Notes: generated by a model from the letters alone, not told the origin. Counted from the stretch's first letter, positions 25,687 to 37,896 are shown. The stretch: 64,000 nt of DNA from an uncultured Luminiphilus sp. (GCA_905182485.1 CAJJBO010000015.1:1-64000); one strand, 5' to 3'. A program made the numbers and translations.

Positions 25687-26267
25687 CTGAATCCCGACTC
25701 CCCACTCATTTGCCGCTTAACACGCTCATCAATCGCCTCGCGTGCCCGAAAAATCCTAGATCTAACTGTTCCAACGGGACAGTCCAAAACTGCCGCAATA
25801 TCGTCGTAACTTAATCCCTCAAACTCCCGCAATGTCAGTGCTGCCTGCAGTTCTTCGGGTAGGGCCGCCAAAGCGTCTTCCACCACTTCGGCCAACTCTT
25901 CTCCCATTGCGACCGCCTCTGGGGTTCCCACGTCTGCCAACAACTCGGCCTGCTCGCCCACCTCCGCATCCTCTATTGTGGCGTCAGCTGCCGGCCGGCG
26001 ACTTCTCGACACCAAATAATTTTTGGCGGCGTTGGCAGCGATGCGGAGCGGCTAGAAGGCGCTGTCCCCTCGGAACTTATCGAGGGCCCGGTATGCCTTG
26101 ATAAAGGCCTCTTGCGTAACATCCTCCACCTCAGACCGATCCGACACGTACCGGCTGACCAGCGCGGCGATTCGACCCTGATACTTCAGTACCAAGAGGT
26201 CGAACGCCCGCAAATCGCCGCGTTGTGCCCTCTGAACCAGTTGCTGATCTGTCTCAGAGGCTGTCAA
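25683..26267 (-). CDS. rpoE: RNA polymerase sigma-E factor, interrupted by an in-frame stop
   Basis: An ECF sigma factor of the RpoE/AlgU type for envelope stress. Region 2 (F-D-L-L-V-L-K-Y-Q-G-R-I-A-A-L, V-T-Q-E-A-F-I-K-A-Y-R-A-L) and region 4 (S-Y-D-D-I-A-A-V-L-D-C-P-V-G-T-V-R-S-R-I-F-R) are both excellent. Between them the frame is continuous but contains TAG at 26052, after F-R-G-D-S-A-F; relatives have Y-T-W-L-Y-R-I-A here and this copy has only stop-P-L-R-I-A, two codons short. An error or a real null mutation are both possible. The start is TTG at 26267 with GAAGG upstream. It is divergent from nadB and has a perfect sigma-E promoter. Confidence 0.93.
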
Positions 26268-26329
26268 AATACACCTTCAATTCACCCAATTTGCCAGGCG
26301 ATAACTCTTCCCGGCGATTTACTGACCTA

Positions 26330-26357
26330 TCAGATCGCGTCGCAAGCAAAAAGTTCC
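26330..26357 (-). promoter_or_regulatory. Sigma-E autoregulatory promoter of rpoE
   Basis: On the minus strand, GGAACTT (26357-26351) is followed after 16 bases by TCTGA (26334-26330). This equals the known RpoE/AlgU consensus and lies about 63 bases upstream of the rpoE start. It indicates positive autoregulation of the rpoE-rseABC-mucD operon. Confidence 0.9.
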
Positions 26358-26421
26358 CGATCATTTACACTCACAGGCCATTACTATACAGCACTCACGT
26401 CACACTTACGGTCAACCGAAC

Positions 26422-28069
26422 ATGTCCACCTTTCCTAGCTTTGACGTGCTCATCATCGGCAGCGGCGCCGCTGGGCTGAGTCTCGCGCTGCAACTCCCCA
26501 ACACCCTGCAAATAGCGGTCTTGTCAAAAAGTCAGCTTGGCTCGGGAGTCAACTTCCTGGGCACAAGGCGGTATGGCTGCCGTATTACACGACCGTGACT
26601 CAGTAGAGGCTCATGTAACTGACACGCTCAATGCCGGCGCGGGTCTATGTCATGAGCCCGCGGTGCGCTTTACTATCGGGCGTAGCCGACAAAGTGTCGA
26701 TTGGCTGGTGTCACAAGGCATGGCATTTGATCTAAGAGACGATCAGCCTGACACTGAGTTTCGTGAATTTCACCTCACGATGGAAGGCGGTCACAGCCAC
26801 CGACGTGTCATCCACGCCGCTGACCAAACAGGCCTCGCCATCGCCGAGGTGCTCGCCAATCGCGCCGAGCAGGCGTCTAACATCACACTGCTCACTGACC
26901 TTTGCTTGGTTGATGTGATCAAGTCGGAGGGCCGAGTCTGTGGCGCCCACTTACTCAACACCGAAACCCGACGCGTTGAAACTCTTAGCGCCAATGCGGT
27001 GGTGCTAGCCACGGGCGGAGCCAGCAAAGCGTATCGATACACCACCAATCCCGACGGAGCCAGCGGGGACGGCATCGCGGTGGCATGGCGCGCTGGCTGT
27101 CGAGTGGCTAATCTCGAATTTAATCAGTTTCACCCCACCTGCCTCTACCATCCGAGGACACGCTCCTTTTTAGTCACCGAGGCTTTACGGGGCGAAGGCG
27201 CCACGCTGCACCTCGAGGATGGCGAACGGTTCATGCCACACTTCGACCCTCGGGCCGAACTCGCCCCAAGGGATATTGTCGCGCGGGCTATTGATCATGA
27301 AATGAAGCGACTGGGCGCAGATTGTGTTTATCTTGACATCAGCCACCGCCCCGCCAGTTTTATCACGCGTCACTTTCCTCAAGCCCATGAACGCTGCCTG
27401 GCATTGGGAATCGATATTACGACTGAGCGCATACCGGTAGTGCCCGCCGCGCACTACACCTGCGGCGGAGTCGTCGTGAATCAGCATGGGGCTACCGATA
27501 TTCCGGGGCTCTACGTGGTCGGCGAATCGGCGTGCACTGGACTGCATGGCGCCAATCGAATGGCCAGTAATTCGCTGCTTGAGTGCTTTGTTTACGCACA
27601 ATCCGCCGCGGAGCACATCGCCACCTCACTCTCTAACCCTATCTCTGGCTCTGCCGCCACACCCAGAGCCTGGGACGACAGTCGTGTTCGCGACTCTGAC
27701 GAAAAGGTCGTGATACAGCATAATTGGCAAGAGCTCAGACGCTTGATGTGGGATTACGTGGGCATCGTCCGGACCACACGGCGACTGGAATACGCCGCCG
27801 CGCGCGTCGCCCTGCTTCAGCAGGAGGTCTCTCGTTACTACGGTCGCTTCCAAATTACGCGGCCCTTGCTCGAGATGCGCAATCTCACCCAGGTTTCACA
27901 GCTCATGGTGTCGTGTGCGTCGGGACGGAACGAGAGTCGTGGGCTGCATTTTAACTCAGACTATCCCGACACCCTGCCCGACGCGCGGGACTCAGTATTA
28001 ATACCCCTCAATTTTGATCCAACACTGGCGCTAGACGGTCCGGTGGATCAACTGCCTGAGTATCGATGA
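26422..28069 (+). CDS. nadB: L-aspartate oxidase, one frameshift near the start
   Basis: A FAD enzyme that oxidises aspartate to iminoaspartate for NAD synthesis. The FAD-binding start [20 protein letters not shown] is in the first frame from ATG 26422. A one-base shift near 26540 joins it to the long frame with [11 protein letters not shown], the active-site R-G-E-G-A and H-Y-T-C-G-G-V, and the C-terminal helical domain ending at 28069. It is about 550 residues, normal for NadB. Being divergent from rpoE is the arrangement seen in Pseudomonas. The frame break is likely an error. Confidence 0.95.
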
Positions 28070-28079
28070 TTAACCGCGG

Positions 28080-28337
28080 CTAAACGTCCAGTTGGTGGAA
28101 GCGCCGTATTTCGGCAATCACGGGTTGCCAGCGTGGTTCTGGGGTATCGCTGCGCGCCATGACCCATTCGAGTAAATCTTGATCATCCTGGAATAGCAGC
28201 TCTCGATACATCGCCCGCAACTCCGCACTCATCTGCGCGAACCCGTCATCAACAAACGGCGACAACAGCAAATCTAACTCCAACAGCCCTCGGCGACTGG
28301 CCCATCGTGCTCTGTTCCATTCTTCGCGCTGGTCCAT
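28080..28337 (-). CDS. sdhE: Succinate dehydrogenase FAD assembly factor
   Basis: An 85-residue protein of the SdhE/CptB family that promotes covalent attachment of FAD to SdhA. The hallmark R-R-G-L-L-E-L-D-L-L-L (RGxxE region) is at about 15-25 and the helical bundle ends E-I-R-R-F-H-Q-L-D-V. It is divergent from ygfZ, an arrangement common in gammaproteobacteria. It is intact. Confidence 0.94.
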   Translation of the reverse strand: MDQREEWNRARWASRRGLLELDLLLSPFVDDGFAQMSAELRAMYRELLFQDDQDLLEWVMARSDTPEPRWQPVIAEIRRFHQLDV

Positions 28338-28414
28338 GATAGCGATCCAATCTGCCTACCCAAAGGTGTAGTATAGGCGTCTTCCATTAGCCTTGCCGAG
28401 GACATCATAATCGC

Positions 28415-29353
28415 GTGACTGACATTAGCACCCCACCGCAAACAGTTGCCCCGGCCGACACTGACCTTGTTATGACGTTAGCCGGCGCAGATGCGGTCCA
28501 CTTCCTCCAAGGACAGACGACCGCGGACTTTGAGAATACCGAGCCAGGTGCCGTTCGTTTCGCCGCCTTTTGCAACCCAAAAGGCAGAGTGATCGCAGAC
28601 GTGCTCGCCGTCATCGTTAATGCCGAACACGTCATGATACGGGGTCGGCAAGCCGTCATGGCCGCGCTAGCAGTCCACCTCAAGCCCTATCTTTCTTTTT
28701 CTAAAAGCACGCTGACTCACTCAGACTGGTGCGTTTCATGCCGTACCGTTCAAGCTGCTAAGCCGTCACCAGAACACACCGCACTGATGCACTACGACGC
28801 CGACACGATCGTGGGTATTGAGATACCGCGCGGCGATGGCATCATCGAGCGTTGGCAGGCTAGCGAGTTTTCAGCACCAACCCACGACACGGCGCTCCTG
28901 CCGTTGGCTGAGGTTGACATTATAACCGCTCGGGCCAGAGTGGAACTCGATACGATTGGCGCCTATTTGCCGCAAGATCTGAATTACGACCTCAACGGCA
29001 CCGTCAGCTTCACGAAAGGCTGCTATACAGGGCAAGAGATCGTCGCTCGACTGCATTATCGTGGCACGCCAAAACGGCGCTTGTACCGTGCCTCGCTTGA
29101 CCACACGCTCGACGAGATTCATGACGCGATCGCTCCCGGTGCTCGCCTGAGTAACCAAGCGAATCGGGCTGTCGGTAGCGTCGTCAATCTAGCCAGCCAA
29201 GATGACGCCCAGCAGGTACTGATTGAGCTGACTCCTGAGGCGGCAAGCGACTCGGTATTTCTCGGCGAGCCTGAGCGCGCGCTTTCTACTATTCAAGCGT
29301 GCTTCGAAGAAAGCGACCAATCTACCTCGCCTCGATTTTTAGATTGCAGATAA
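28415..29353 (+). CDS. ygfZ: tRNA-modifying/iron-sulfur repair protein YgfZ
   Basis: A 312-residue folate-binding aminomethyltransferase-like protein that helps maintain enzymes with [4Fe-4S] clusters such as MiaB. The strictly conserved K-G-C-Y-T-G-Q-E-I-V-A-R is present at about 206-217, with the reactive Cys. It begins with GTG at 28415. The 3' end overlaps the convergent ung gene by 61 bases. It is intact. Confidence 0.94.
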   Translation: MTDISTPPQTVAPADTDLVMTLAGADAVHFLQGQTTADFENTEPGAVRFAAFCNPKGRVIADVLAVIVNAEHVMIRGRQAVMAALAVHLKPYLSFSKSTLTHSDWCVSCRTVQAAKPSPEHTALMHYDADTIVGIEIPRGDGIIERWQASEFSAPTHDTALLPLAEVDIITARARVELDTIGAYLPQDLNYDLNGTVSFTKGCYTGQEIVARLHYRGTPKRRLYRASLDHTLDEIHDAIAPGARLSNQANRAVGSVVNLASQDDAQQVLIELTPEAASDSVFLGEPERALSTIQACFEESDQSTSPRFLDCR

Positions 29354-29984
29354 CTATTAGCCACAGAGAAATGGCGACAACCAAAAAAACCACGGTATGC
29401 AGACAGCGGTGAAGGATGTGGCGCACACAATACCTGATGATGTGATGCATCGACCAGCGCAGCCTTTTTCTGTGCATGACTTCCCCAAAGCATAAACACG
29501 ACCGACTCACACTGCTGACTAATCAACGCAATTACCGTATCTGTAAAGCTCTCCCAACCCTGCCCTGCATGGGCACCTGGGTCAGATTCTTCAACGCTCA
29601 GTACCGTATTTAATAGAAATACGCCCTGCTCTGCCCACGCTTTTAAACAGCCGTGATTGGCCGCTGAGATGTGTAAATCAGATTCTATCTCTGAAAAATA
29701 TTGCGCAAAGACGGGGGAGTTCGACCCCCGCCCTTGATCGAAAAACTCAGTCCATGGGCTTGGCCAGGACCATGATACGGATCCTGCCCTAACACCACCG
29801 CTCTAACCGCACTAGGTGGTGTGGCATTTAGGGCGGCAAAGTACTCACCCTCGGCAGGAAAGATCTCTTTCCCAGCCGCCCTCTCAGCTCGTAAAAAGAC
29901 ACTCAGCTCAGACAGGTAAGGTTGTAGAAACTCGTCACCAAGCAGCCCGCGCCACTCCCGCCCCAATGCGTCTAGCTGGACCAT
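29293..29984 (-). CDS. ung: Uracil-DNA glycosylase, one frameshift
   Basis: About 230 residues that remove uracil from DNA. The N-terminal frame carries V-V-L-G-Q-D-P-Y-H-G-P-G-Q-A-H-G-L-S-F-S with the catalytic Asp, and stops after L-R-N-I-F. The second frame begins F-S-E-I-E-S-D-L and holds L-L-N-T-V-L-S-V and the DNA-binding H-P-S-P-L-S-A-Y-R-G-F-F-G-C-R-H-F. A missing T in the T-run near 29697 would join them, the typical homopolymer mistake. The gene overlaps ygfZ tail to tail. Both catalytic motifs are intact. Confidence 0.93.
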
Positions 29985-30074
29985 CGAAACCTGTGATCAC
30001 GAATTATCGCGATGTCTGTTACCTCGCTATATTGACCGCTCACTAACTCAACACCTTTTAATAAACCCTATTTT

Positions 30075-30986
30075 TCAAACCTGTTGCCGACGCTGTCGTC
30101 GAACCCGCAAAAGACCCTGACCAGAGACCAGCACAACACCCATCCAAACGAGCCCAAACGACACAGCCGTTGCTAAATCAATCGATTCTCCCAATGCCGT
30201 TTGCGCGACTAACAACTGTAGCGTGGGTCCCAGATAAGAGGTAAAGCCCACAATACTCAGCGGCAACAATCTGGCCGCCGCAATATAAGTCAGCAGCGGC
30301 GCCGTCGTGTAGACACCCGCCAACAACAGGAACACATCTACACGAAGACCATGCGCCCCCATCCCTGCCCCACCAGTAAACCAAAGCCAACCCAGAGCAA
30401 ACGGTGACATACAGAGGGTCTCTATAAATAAACCCTGCATCGAATCGGCCACAATATTTTTGCGAATGGCGCCGTAAAGCGCAAATGAAGTCGATACGAC
30501 CAGGCTGATCCATGGCAGGCTCCCATAGGCAAGGATCTGCAAAACAACCGCCGCGACGGCTAGCGCAATAGCCAGTCGATGGGCCGTGCTAAGGGTTTCC
30601 TGAAACACAAATCTGCCCACAATGATGGTCAATAGCGGCAACATGAAATAGCCGAGGCTCGCTTCCGTCGCTCGACCCGCGTTCACCGCATAGACAAAAA
30701 CACCCCAGTTAGTGCTCAGTAGTAGCGTGCCCAACGCGCTCCAAAGGAGTGTTTTACGGTGTTTGATCAGGGCCCATGTAGCGGGCAAGCGGCGCATCCA
30801 TAGGAGGATTCCCGTCGCAATCGGCAAACTCCAGATTGCTCTATGGGCGACGACATCAACCGCTCTGACTGGCTGTGTTTCAATCCAATATAACGCCGCA
30901 ACTCCCCAAATAATGTTGGCAATGACCGCCAACGAAAGGCCCATTTTTAACTGCTGCCCAGAGTAATCCAACGTGTTAGACCCCAA
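30075..30986 (-). CDS. EamA/RarD family transporter
   Basis: A 303-residue inner-membrane protein with ten predicted helices in two EamA halves. The start region (I-W-G-V-A-A-L-Y-W-I-E, then H-R-A-I-W-S) matches RarD, named for chloramphenicol sensitivity but of unknown physiological substrate. The start is unclear: TTG at 30986, TTG at 30971 or ATG at 30944; alignment to RarD favours the second. It ends in a basic tail (R-V-R-R-Q-R-R-Q-Q-V). It is intact. Confidence 0.85.
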   Translation of the reverse strand: MGSNTLDYSGQQLKMGLSLAVIANIIWGVAALYWIETQPVRAVDVVAHRAIWSLPIATGILLWMRRLPATWALIKHRKTLLWSALGTLLLSTNWGVFVYAVNAGRATEASLGYFMLPLLTIIVGRFVFQETLSTAHRLAIALAVAAVVLQILAYGSLPWISLVVSTSFALYGAIRKNIVADSMQGLFIETLCMSPFALGWLWFTGGAGMGAHGLRVDVFLLLAGVYTTAPLLTYIAAARLLPLSIVGFTSYLGPTLQLLVAQTALGESIDLATAVSFGLVWMGVVLVSGQGLLRVRRQRRQQV

Positions 30987-31174
30987 TTCTCTCTCTCGGA
31001 CCGCGATGCTCGAATAGCGCCTCTGCGGCCTACATTTCTAGCCGATGAATGTCGTGCACGGCGAGCATACACCAGCTCTGCCCTCATCATGAGCCGTGAG
31101 GCTTAGACAGTGATCCGAGGCCACTTCAATCAGTGCTATGGTCAATCCACCTGCACCAATTCAGCGGAATCGTC

Positions 31175-31924
31175 ATGCGGCCATTTCATGCCACTACAGT
31201 TCTCACCCTCCTGCTAAGTTCTCTGACTTTGCTCATGCTACCGCAGCCACTCACTGCAGACCCAAGGCTTGCCCCAGATCTGCAAGCGCTTTACTGGCAG
31301 TCCGCCATGGTACGCATTGAGGTGCCTGTCATCCGCTCAGTAGAGGGCCGCATGCGCCACTTTACTGAACACTGCAGTGCCACCGCCATCACACCGGGGC
31401 CAGACACGTTACTGCTCAGTGCCTGGCACTGCTTCGAAGATTACGCCGCCACACAAGGGCCCATTCAATTATTCGCGCAACACTCACCTGACACTCCGTT
31501 GCCAGTCCGTCTCATTATCAGCGGCGGCTCGATGTCTGCGGACTGGGCGATTCTCACTCCGGTAGCCAGCACCGTCATCGGCGCTTGGATTCCCCTTTCA
31601 CCCCAACCCGCTCAACGCGGCACTCGCGTCATCGCAGCAGGTTTTGCCCCTACAACTGATTCAGGCAGGTCCGAGGAACCCGGAGAGACGCCACCCTCGC
31701 GAGGGCTGATGTATGATCCGGACTGTGTGGTAATCGCCGCGACTAGCCAGCCTGCACGATCCGACTGTGTGGCCAAAAAAGGCGCATCAGGCGGCCCGAT
31801 TCTGCGACGCACAGCCAGCGGCAGTGTCCGAGTGGTCGGGGTGATATCGGCGGGTGATGGCGCGTCCGTGAGCTACTTTCATCCCACTAACGGGCTAATC
31901 AGTCGCGTTCGCTCACTGCGATGA
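31175..31924 (+). CDS. Secreted trypsin-like serine protease
   Basis: A 249-residue protein with a signal peptide ([20 protein letters not shown]) and a chymotrypsin-fold domain. The triad is visible as S-A-W-H-C-F (His), M-S-A-D-W-A-I-L (Asp) and K-G-A-S-G-G-P-I-L (Ser, in the G-x-S-G-G-P motif). Cys in the His and C-V-A-K-K-G segments could form the usual disulfides. ATG 31175 puts the signal peptide at the start; the frame extends to 31133. It is a single gene convergent with trhO, overlapping it by 12 bases. The target is unknown. Confidence 0.82.
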   Translation: MRPFHATTVLTLLLSSLTLLMLPQPLTADPRLAPDLQALYWQSAMVRIEVPVIRSVEGRMRHFTEHCSATAITPGPDTLLLSAWHCFEDYAATQGPIQLFAQHSPDTPLPVRLIISGGSMSADWAILTPVASTVIGAWIPLSPQPAQRGTRVIAAGFAPTTDSGRSEEPGETPPSRGLMYDPDCVVIAATSQPARSDCVAKKGASGGPILRRTASGSVRVVGVISAGDGASVSYFHPTNGLISRVRSLR

Positions 31925-32878
31925 AGCGTCCTTGGTCTGACGAATCGGCGGCTCGCTGCCGATATGCAGCTCACCTCGCAATGCCGCAAGCTCTACCTGC
32001 TTTTGCCGTTCTTGAAAACGCGCCCGCTGGCGGTCGCTGCGCTGGTCGTAACATCGCGGGCAAGAAATACCCTTTTCATACTTTGAGGATTCCTTTGCCG
32101 CCTCTGTGATGGGGTGACGACAGGCATAACACTGGTCAAAACTGCCCTGCTCCAAATCATGATTTACCGCGACACGAGCGTCAAAAACAAAGCACTCCCC
32201 CTGCCAACGCGATTCAGACACCGGCACCTCCTCGAGATACTTCAAAATGCCACCCTGCAAGTGCCAGACTTGCTCAAACCCCTGAGACACTAAATAAGAC
32301 GTCGATTTTTCACAACGTATGCCGCCAGTACAAAACATCGCGACTTTTTTATGGCGAGATGGCTGTAACTGCGTATCGATCCAGCTAGGCAAATCGCGGA
32401 AATGCTCCGTTTCTGGGTTAATGGCACCCCGAAAAGTGCCAATGGCCACCTCATAATCATTGCGAGTGTCGATGACCAGGCAATCGGGATCGTCAATTAA
32501 TGCGTTCCATTGCGCGGGCGTCGCGTACTGGCCTACGCAAACGGTCGGGTCAATATCCTCAACCCCCATCGTTACAATTTCTTTCTTCAACTTTACTTTC
32601 ATGCGATGAAATGGCTCAGCGCCATGAAAAGACTCTTTCCAGTCAAGGCTCGCGAAACGAAGGTCCTGCTCTAACCACGCGATGACGGTATCAACACCCT
32701 TTCGACTCCCAGAAATCGTGCCATTAATGCCCTCTTTCGCAAGCAGTAACGTCCCTTTGACTTGCGCCTCCTGACACACCTCCAGCAAAGGCGCGCGGAG
32801 TAACGCAAAATCATCGAGCCGAACAAAACGATACAAGGCGACAACCACGCGATCCAAGGCGTCGACGTGACTAATCAC
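31913..32878 (-). CDS. trhO: tRNA uridine-34 hydroxylase, rhodanese family
   Basis: A 321-residue YceA-type protein that hydroxylates U34 on the way to cmo5U. An N-terminal acylphosphatase-like domain ([16 protein letters not shown]) is followed by a rhodanese domain with the active loop [11 protein letters not shown] and a C-terminal four-Cys segment (C-Y-A-C-R-H, C-P-R-C-Y). The start is GTG 32878, overlapping the bolA stop by four bases. It is intact. Confidence 0.95.
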   Translation of the reverse strand: MISHVDALDRVVVALYRFVRLDDFALLRAPLLEVCQEAQVKGTLLLAKEGINGTISGSRKGVDTVIAWLEQDLRFASLDWKESFHGAEPFHRMKVKLKKEIVTMGVEDIDPTVCVGQYATPAQWNALIDDPDCLVIDTRNDYEVAIGTFRGAINPETEHFRDLPSWIDTQLQPSRHKKVAMFCTGGIRCEKSTSYLVSQGFEQVWHLQGGILKYLEEVPVSESRWQGECFVFDARVAVNHDLEQGSFDQCYACRHPITEAAKESSKYEKGISCPRCYDQRSDRQRARFQERQKQVELAALRGELHIGSEPPIRQTKDASSQ

Positions 32879-33183
32879 TTCCCCGTTCCTCCTCGACAGT
32901 CAGGTGACGCCGGTACTGCCGCCACTTGATCCCACTCGTCGGGCGTATAGGTGTGAAGTGCCAGCGCATGGACAGGCCCCGCCAGCCATTCCTTGAGCAC
33001 GGCATAGACCGACTGATGTCGCTTGACACTGCGCTGCCCAGAAAACGCCTCGCTCACTAACGTCACTTTGAAGTGAGTCTCCGAGCCCTCGGGCACGTTA
33101 TGGCGGAAGCTCTCGTTTTCCACTAGCAACGTCTGCGGCGCAAAGGCAACTTGCAACGCCGTGTTGATTTCGTCTTTTATCAT
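32875..33183 (-). CDS. bolA: BolA family protein
   Basis: A 102-residue class II KH-like protein. [18 protein letters not shown] and the C-terminal H-A-L-A-L-H-T-Y-T with the cluster-binding His, plus S-P-D-C-R-G-G, mark true BolA. With monothiol glutaredoxins it binds a [2Fe-2S] cluster; it also affects morphology and stress genes. I use the ATG at 33183 (M-I-K-D-E-I); ATG 33192 is possible. It is coupled to trhO. Confidence 0.94.
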   Translation of the reverse strand: MIKDEINTALQVAFAPQTLLVENESFRHNVPEGSETHFKVTLVSEAFSGQRSVKRHQSVYAVLKEWLAGPVHALALHTYTPDEWDQVAAVPASPDCRGGTGK

Positions 33184-33259
33184 GATGGGCATCGATCTTA
33201 TCCAGTTCATGCTAGTTTACGCTGAAATCACGATTTCATCTTTAACGGCCAACGTTACT

Positions 33260-33718
33260 ATGACCCCAGAGTCTGCATCACTGAACCGCCTCCCTACCCC
33301 ACCCATTTGGCGCCATATGCTAGCAATGCTTTACGACTTGCTGCTTATACTACCGTTGTTTATGGCCGCGACCGCCATCTGGGTCGCGATACTGGGGCCC
33401 ACAGACAGTATTGCTCAACCCACTGTGCCGCGAGTACTGCAGTGGGCGGGCTGGCTGCTGATCGTCATCCTGTTCTTCGGCATTTTTTGGCGCAGAGGCG
33501 GCCAGACCCTCGGCATGCAGGCATGGCGCATTAAGCTGATCACTCAGAGTGGCGAACGGCCAACCTGGCGACAAGCACTGATACGTGTAGTGGGCGCTCT
33601 TTTATCAGCGACGCTCCTGGGTCTCGGCTATGCCTGGCGCTTCGTCTCGGCGGACAACGCATACTGGCATGATCAGTGGTCGGGAACGCGGCTGGTACTG
33701 ATTCCCAAAAAGGGGTGA
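33260..33718 (+). CDS. RDD family membrane protein
   Basis: A 152-residue protein with three helices. The name-giving Asp is in M-L-Y-D-L-L-L-I-L-P in helix 1, and G-G-Q-T-L-G-M-Q-A-W-R-I-K lies before the third helix, both typical of RDD proteins. Their role is unclear; some affect ion balance. The start at ATG 33260 fits the domain; a longer frame reaches 33161 into bolA. It is convergent with lptG and intact. Confidence 0.85.
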   Translation: MTPESASLNRLPTPPIWRHMLAMLYDLLLILPLFMAATAIWVAILGPTDSIAQPTVPRVLQWAGWLLIVILFFGIFWRRGGQTLGMQAWRIKLITQSGERPTWRQALIRVVGALLSATLLGLGYAWRFVSADNAYWHDQWSGTRLVLIPKKG

Positions 33719-33728
33719 GCCTGTGCCG

Positions 33729-34790
33729 CTAAGTTCGGCGGAGTAATAACCACAGTCCTCCCAACCAACAGACAACTATCGGTGACAGCGCAGCCAGTAG
33801 CGGGTCATAGCCAAAAATCAGGCTGGCGGGCCCGAAAAAATCTTGGCTGATTCGGAAGGCAACTCCGACAATCACGCCGACAAAGATCTTAGCTCCCATC
33901 GTGCCTTCTCGTAGCGGCCCGAAAATAAATGACATGGCGACGAGTACTAAGCCCAGGGTCGCAAAGGGCTGCAACACCTTCCGCCAGAATGCGAGCTTAA
34001 TATCCGTAAAGACCATGCCCTGATGCTGCAAATATTGCGCGTAAGGCCAAAGCTGCAGCACAGATAACGTCTCTGGATCCACCACATCCAGAGTGAGCAA
34101 CTGGGGTGTAATGGCCGTATCCCACCGCCTTAACGTCTCCTCCAGCACCACTGTGCCATTGGGCTCTAAGCGAGTCAGCTTGACCCGCTCCAACATCCAG
34201 TGATCCCCCGCATGGGTCGCTCGTTCTGCCATCAGCGTGGTGTCTAGGCGCCGGTCCTCAGTAAAATTAAGTAAGGTAATTCCGTAAGCGATGCCGCCTC
34301 TCTGGACTGCGTCGACATGGATAAAAGTATTACCATCACGATTCCACGCGCCAAACCGGCCAGCGACCGCAGACTCGGACCGCTGCGCTAGTGCACGATA
34401 GCTCATCGCCAGTTGCTCCGAGTGCGGCGCAACAAATTCTCCGACTGAAAAACCGAGGGCCGCCACGAGCAGCGCGGGTTTTAACACAGTGACTGCCATG
34501 CGACTGATCGATACGCCTGCGGCACGCATCACCACCAACTCGCTCGAGGCAGCGAGACGACCGAGCGCAATAAGCGCCCCGATTAAAGCCGCAAATGGCA
34601 CGAACTCGTGAATGCGGCGAGGCAAGGTGTAACCGACGTAGACTAAAATATTGAGAAAACCATACCCATCACCGATGTCATCTGTTTCGTCGATGACGGA
34701 GGTCAAAGCGTCCAGCCCCACCAGCAGGAGCAACACACCGAGCGTCGCCATCAACACACCACCGCCGATATAACGATCAAGCTTAGACAT
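33729..34790 (-). CDS. lptG: LPS export system permease LptG
   Basis: A 353-residue inner-membrane permease of the LptB2FG ABC extractor. It has six helices, three at each end (V-L-M-A-T-L-G-V-L-L-L-L-V-G-L-D and others), with a large periplasmic beta-jellyroll in between (about 95-270). S-E-L-V-V-M-R-A-A-G-V-S is the coupling helix to LptB. The start ATG 34790 (M-S-K-L-D-R-Y) lies 8 bases inside lptF, so they are translationally coupled. It is intact. Confidence 0.95.
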   Translation of the reverse strand: MSKLDRYIGGGVLMATLGVLLLLVGLDALTSVIDETDDIGDGYGFLNILVYVGYTLPRRIHEFVPFAALIGALIALGRLAASSELVVMRAAGVSISRMAVTVLKPALLVAALGFSVGEFVAPHSEQLAMSYRALAQRSESAVAGRFGAWNRDGNTFIHVDAVQRGGIAYGITLLNFTEDRRLDTTLMAERATHAGDHWMLERVKLTRLEPNGTVVLEETLRRWDTAITPQLLTLDVVDPETLSVLQLWPYAQYLQHQGMVFTDIKLAFWRKVLQPFATLGLVLVAMSFIFGPLREGTMGAKIFVGVIVGVAFRISQDFFGPASLIFGYDPLLAALSPIVVCWLGGLWLLLRRT

Positions 34791-35871
34791 TGACGATGCT
34801 CCAGCGTTTACTGATGCGCTCCCAATGCAGTAAAACAACAGACAAAACGGCAAAAGCCACGTGCACCGCTAACATGACCCCCGGGCCCTGCCCCGATTCA
34901 ATCAGCCCCCTGCCCTGAGTCAGACCCAGAAAATAGAGCAGCAAAACCACCATCGCAGGCCCAATCTTTGCATAGCGACCTCGCCGGGCATCGGTGCGGC
35001 TCAGCGCCAGGGCGATCATTGCGATGGCCGGCACCATGAGCGGCAAGGACACACGCCACCACAAAGCGCCACGTAATTTTGGATCGCTGCTGTCCCACAA
35101 TGCCTGCGTCGCCATCGCCTGAACTTTAGTGGTGCGCCGAAGACTCCCTTGCGACTCCGGGATCAACTCGCCATACAAATCAAATTGTATTTCTTCGAGC
35201 GCGAGCTTTCCTGGCTCCCCCTGATATCGAGTCCCTCCCCGCAGCTCTAGATACCGACGCCCCGTCGACTCCTGAAAAACAATTTCGCCTTCTTGCGCGA
35301 AAGTGGCGTTGTAGACATCTGATTGCGATCCCGGCTCTCGCTCGAAGACAAAAATATTGTGCATCACACCCGCTTCGTCGATTTGCTCGGCATATGTGAC
35401 GTAATGCCCATCACGCTGCTTCCGGAACCGACCTTCGTTAAGAATATGAAGCCCCTCTGCTGACCGCGGGTTATCCAGCAGCACTTGGGCACGGGCAGAG
35501 CCCTCGGGCGCCGCATAGAGGGATAAGAACGCCACTGCGCCAACCACCACCATGGTGGGCACTAAGACATACCCGGCGAGTCTACCTGGGCCAACACCAC
35601 AAGCTCTGAGCACCACCATTTCGCTCTCAGCATAAAGTCGACCGAGGCTCAGCAAAATACCGATGAAAAGACCAAGCGGCAGAATCATTTCGAAGAACCC
35701 AGGCAACTTGAATAGCATAATCGGCAGCAATACGTCGCCCGTCAGCGAGCCCACTGCCGCCTCAGCCAGATACCGGATGAATCGACCAGCAAACACGACC
35801 AGGAACAGGACAAAACTGACCGCCACCGTATGCAGTAAAATATCGCGTGTTAAGTACCGAAGTATCCGCAT
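34783..35871 (-). CDS. lptF: LPS export system permease LptF
   Basis: A 362-residue partner of LptG. It has three helices at each end with the periplasmic domain in the middle; the coupling helix reads S-E-M-V-V-L-R-A-C-G-V-G. It starts M-R-I-L-R-Y-L-T-R-D, the usual YjgP start. It is divergent from pepA, the same arrangement as in other gammaproteobacteria. It is intact. Confidence 0.95.
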   Translation of the reverse strand: MRILRYLTRDILLHTVAVSFVLFLVVFAGRFIRYLAEAAVGSLTGDVLLPIMLFKLPGFFEMILPLGLFIGILLSLGRLYAESEMVVLRACGVGPGRLAGYVLVPTMVVVGAVAFLSLYAAPEGSARAQVLLDNPRSAEGLHILNEGRFRKQRDGHYVTYAEQIDEAGVMHNIFVFEREPGSQSDVYNATFAQEGEIVFQESTGRRYLELRGGTRYQGEPGKLALEEIQFDLYGELIPESQGSLRRTTKVQAMATQALWDSSDPKLRGALWWRVSLPLMVPAIAMIALALSRTDARRGRYAKIGPAMVVLLLYFLGLTQGRGLIESGQGPGVMLAVHVAFAVLSVVLLHWERISKRWSIVNV

Positions 35872-35978
35872 GAGCTCAATATTGGGTTGAAAGTCCGATA
35901 GATGGTTATTTCGTTAAAGGCTCCGGCATCATACACTAGCGCCCTCCCGCTTCCCGCGTAACAGAATTAGGATATCGC

Positions 35979-37896
<1,918 letters not shown>

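Noticed and set aside
30987-31174. Possible RNA gene between the rarD-like and protease genes
   Set aside because: No tRNA-like cloverleaf, terminator or conserved motif was visible on either strand.
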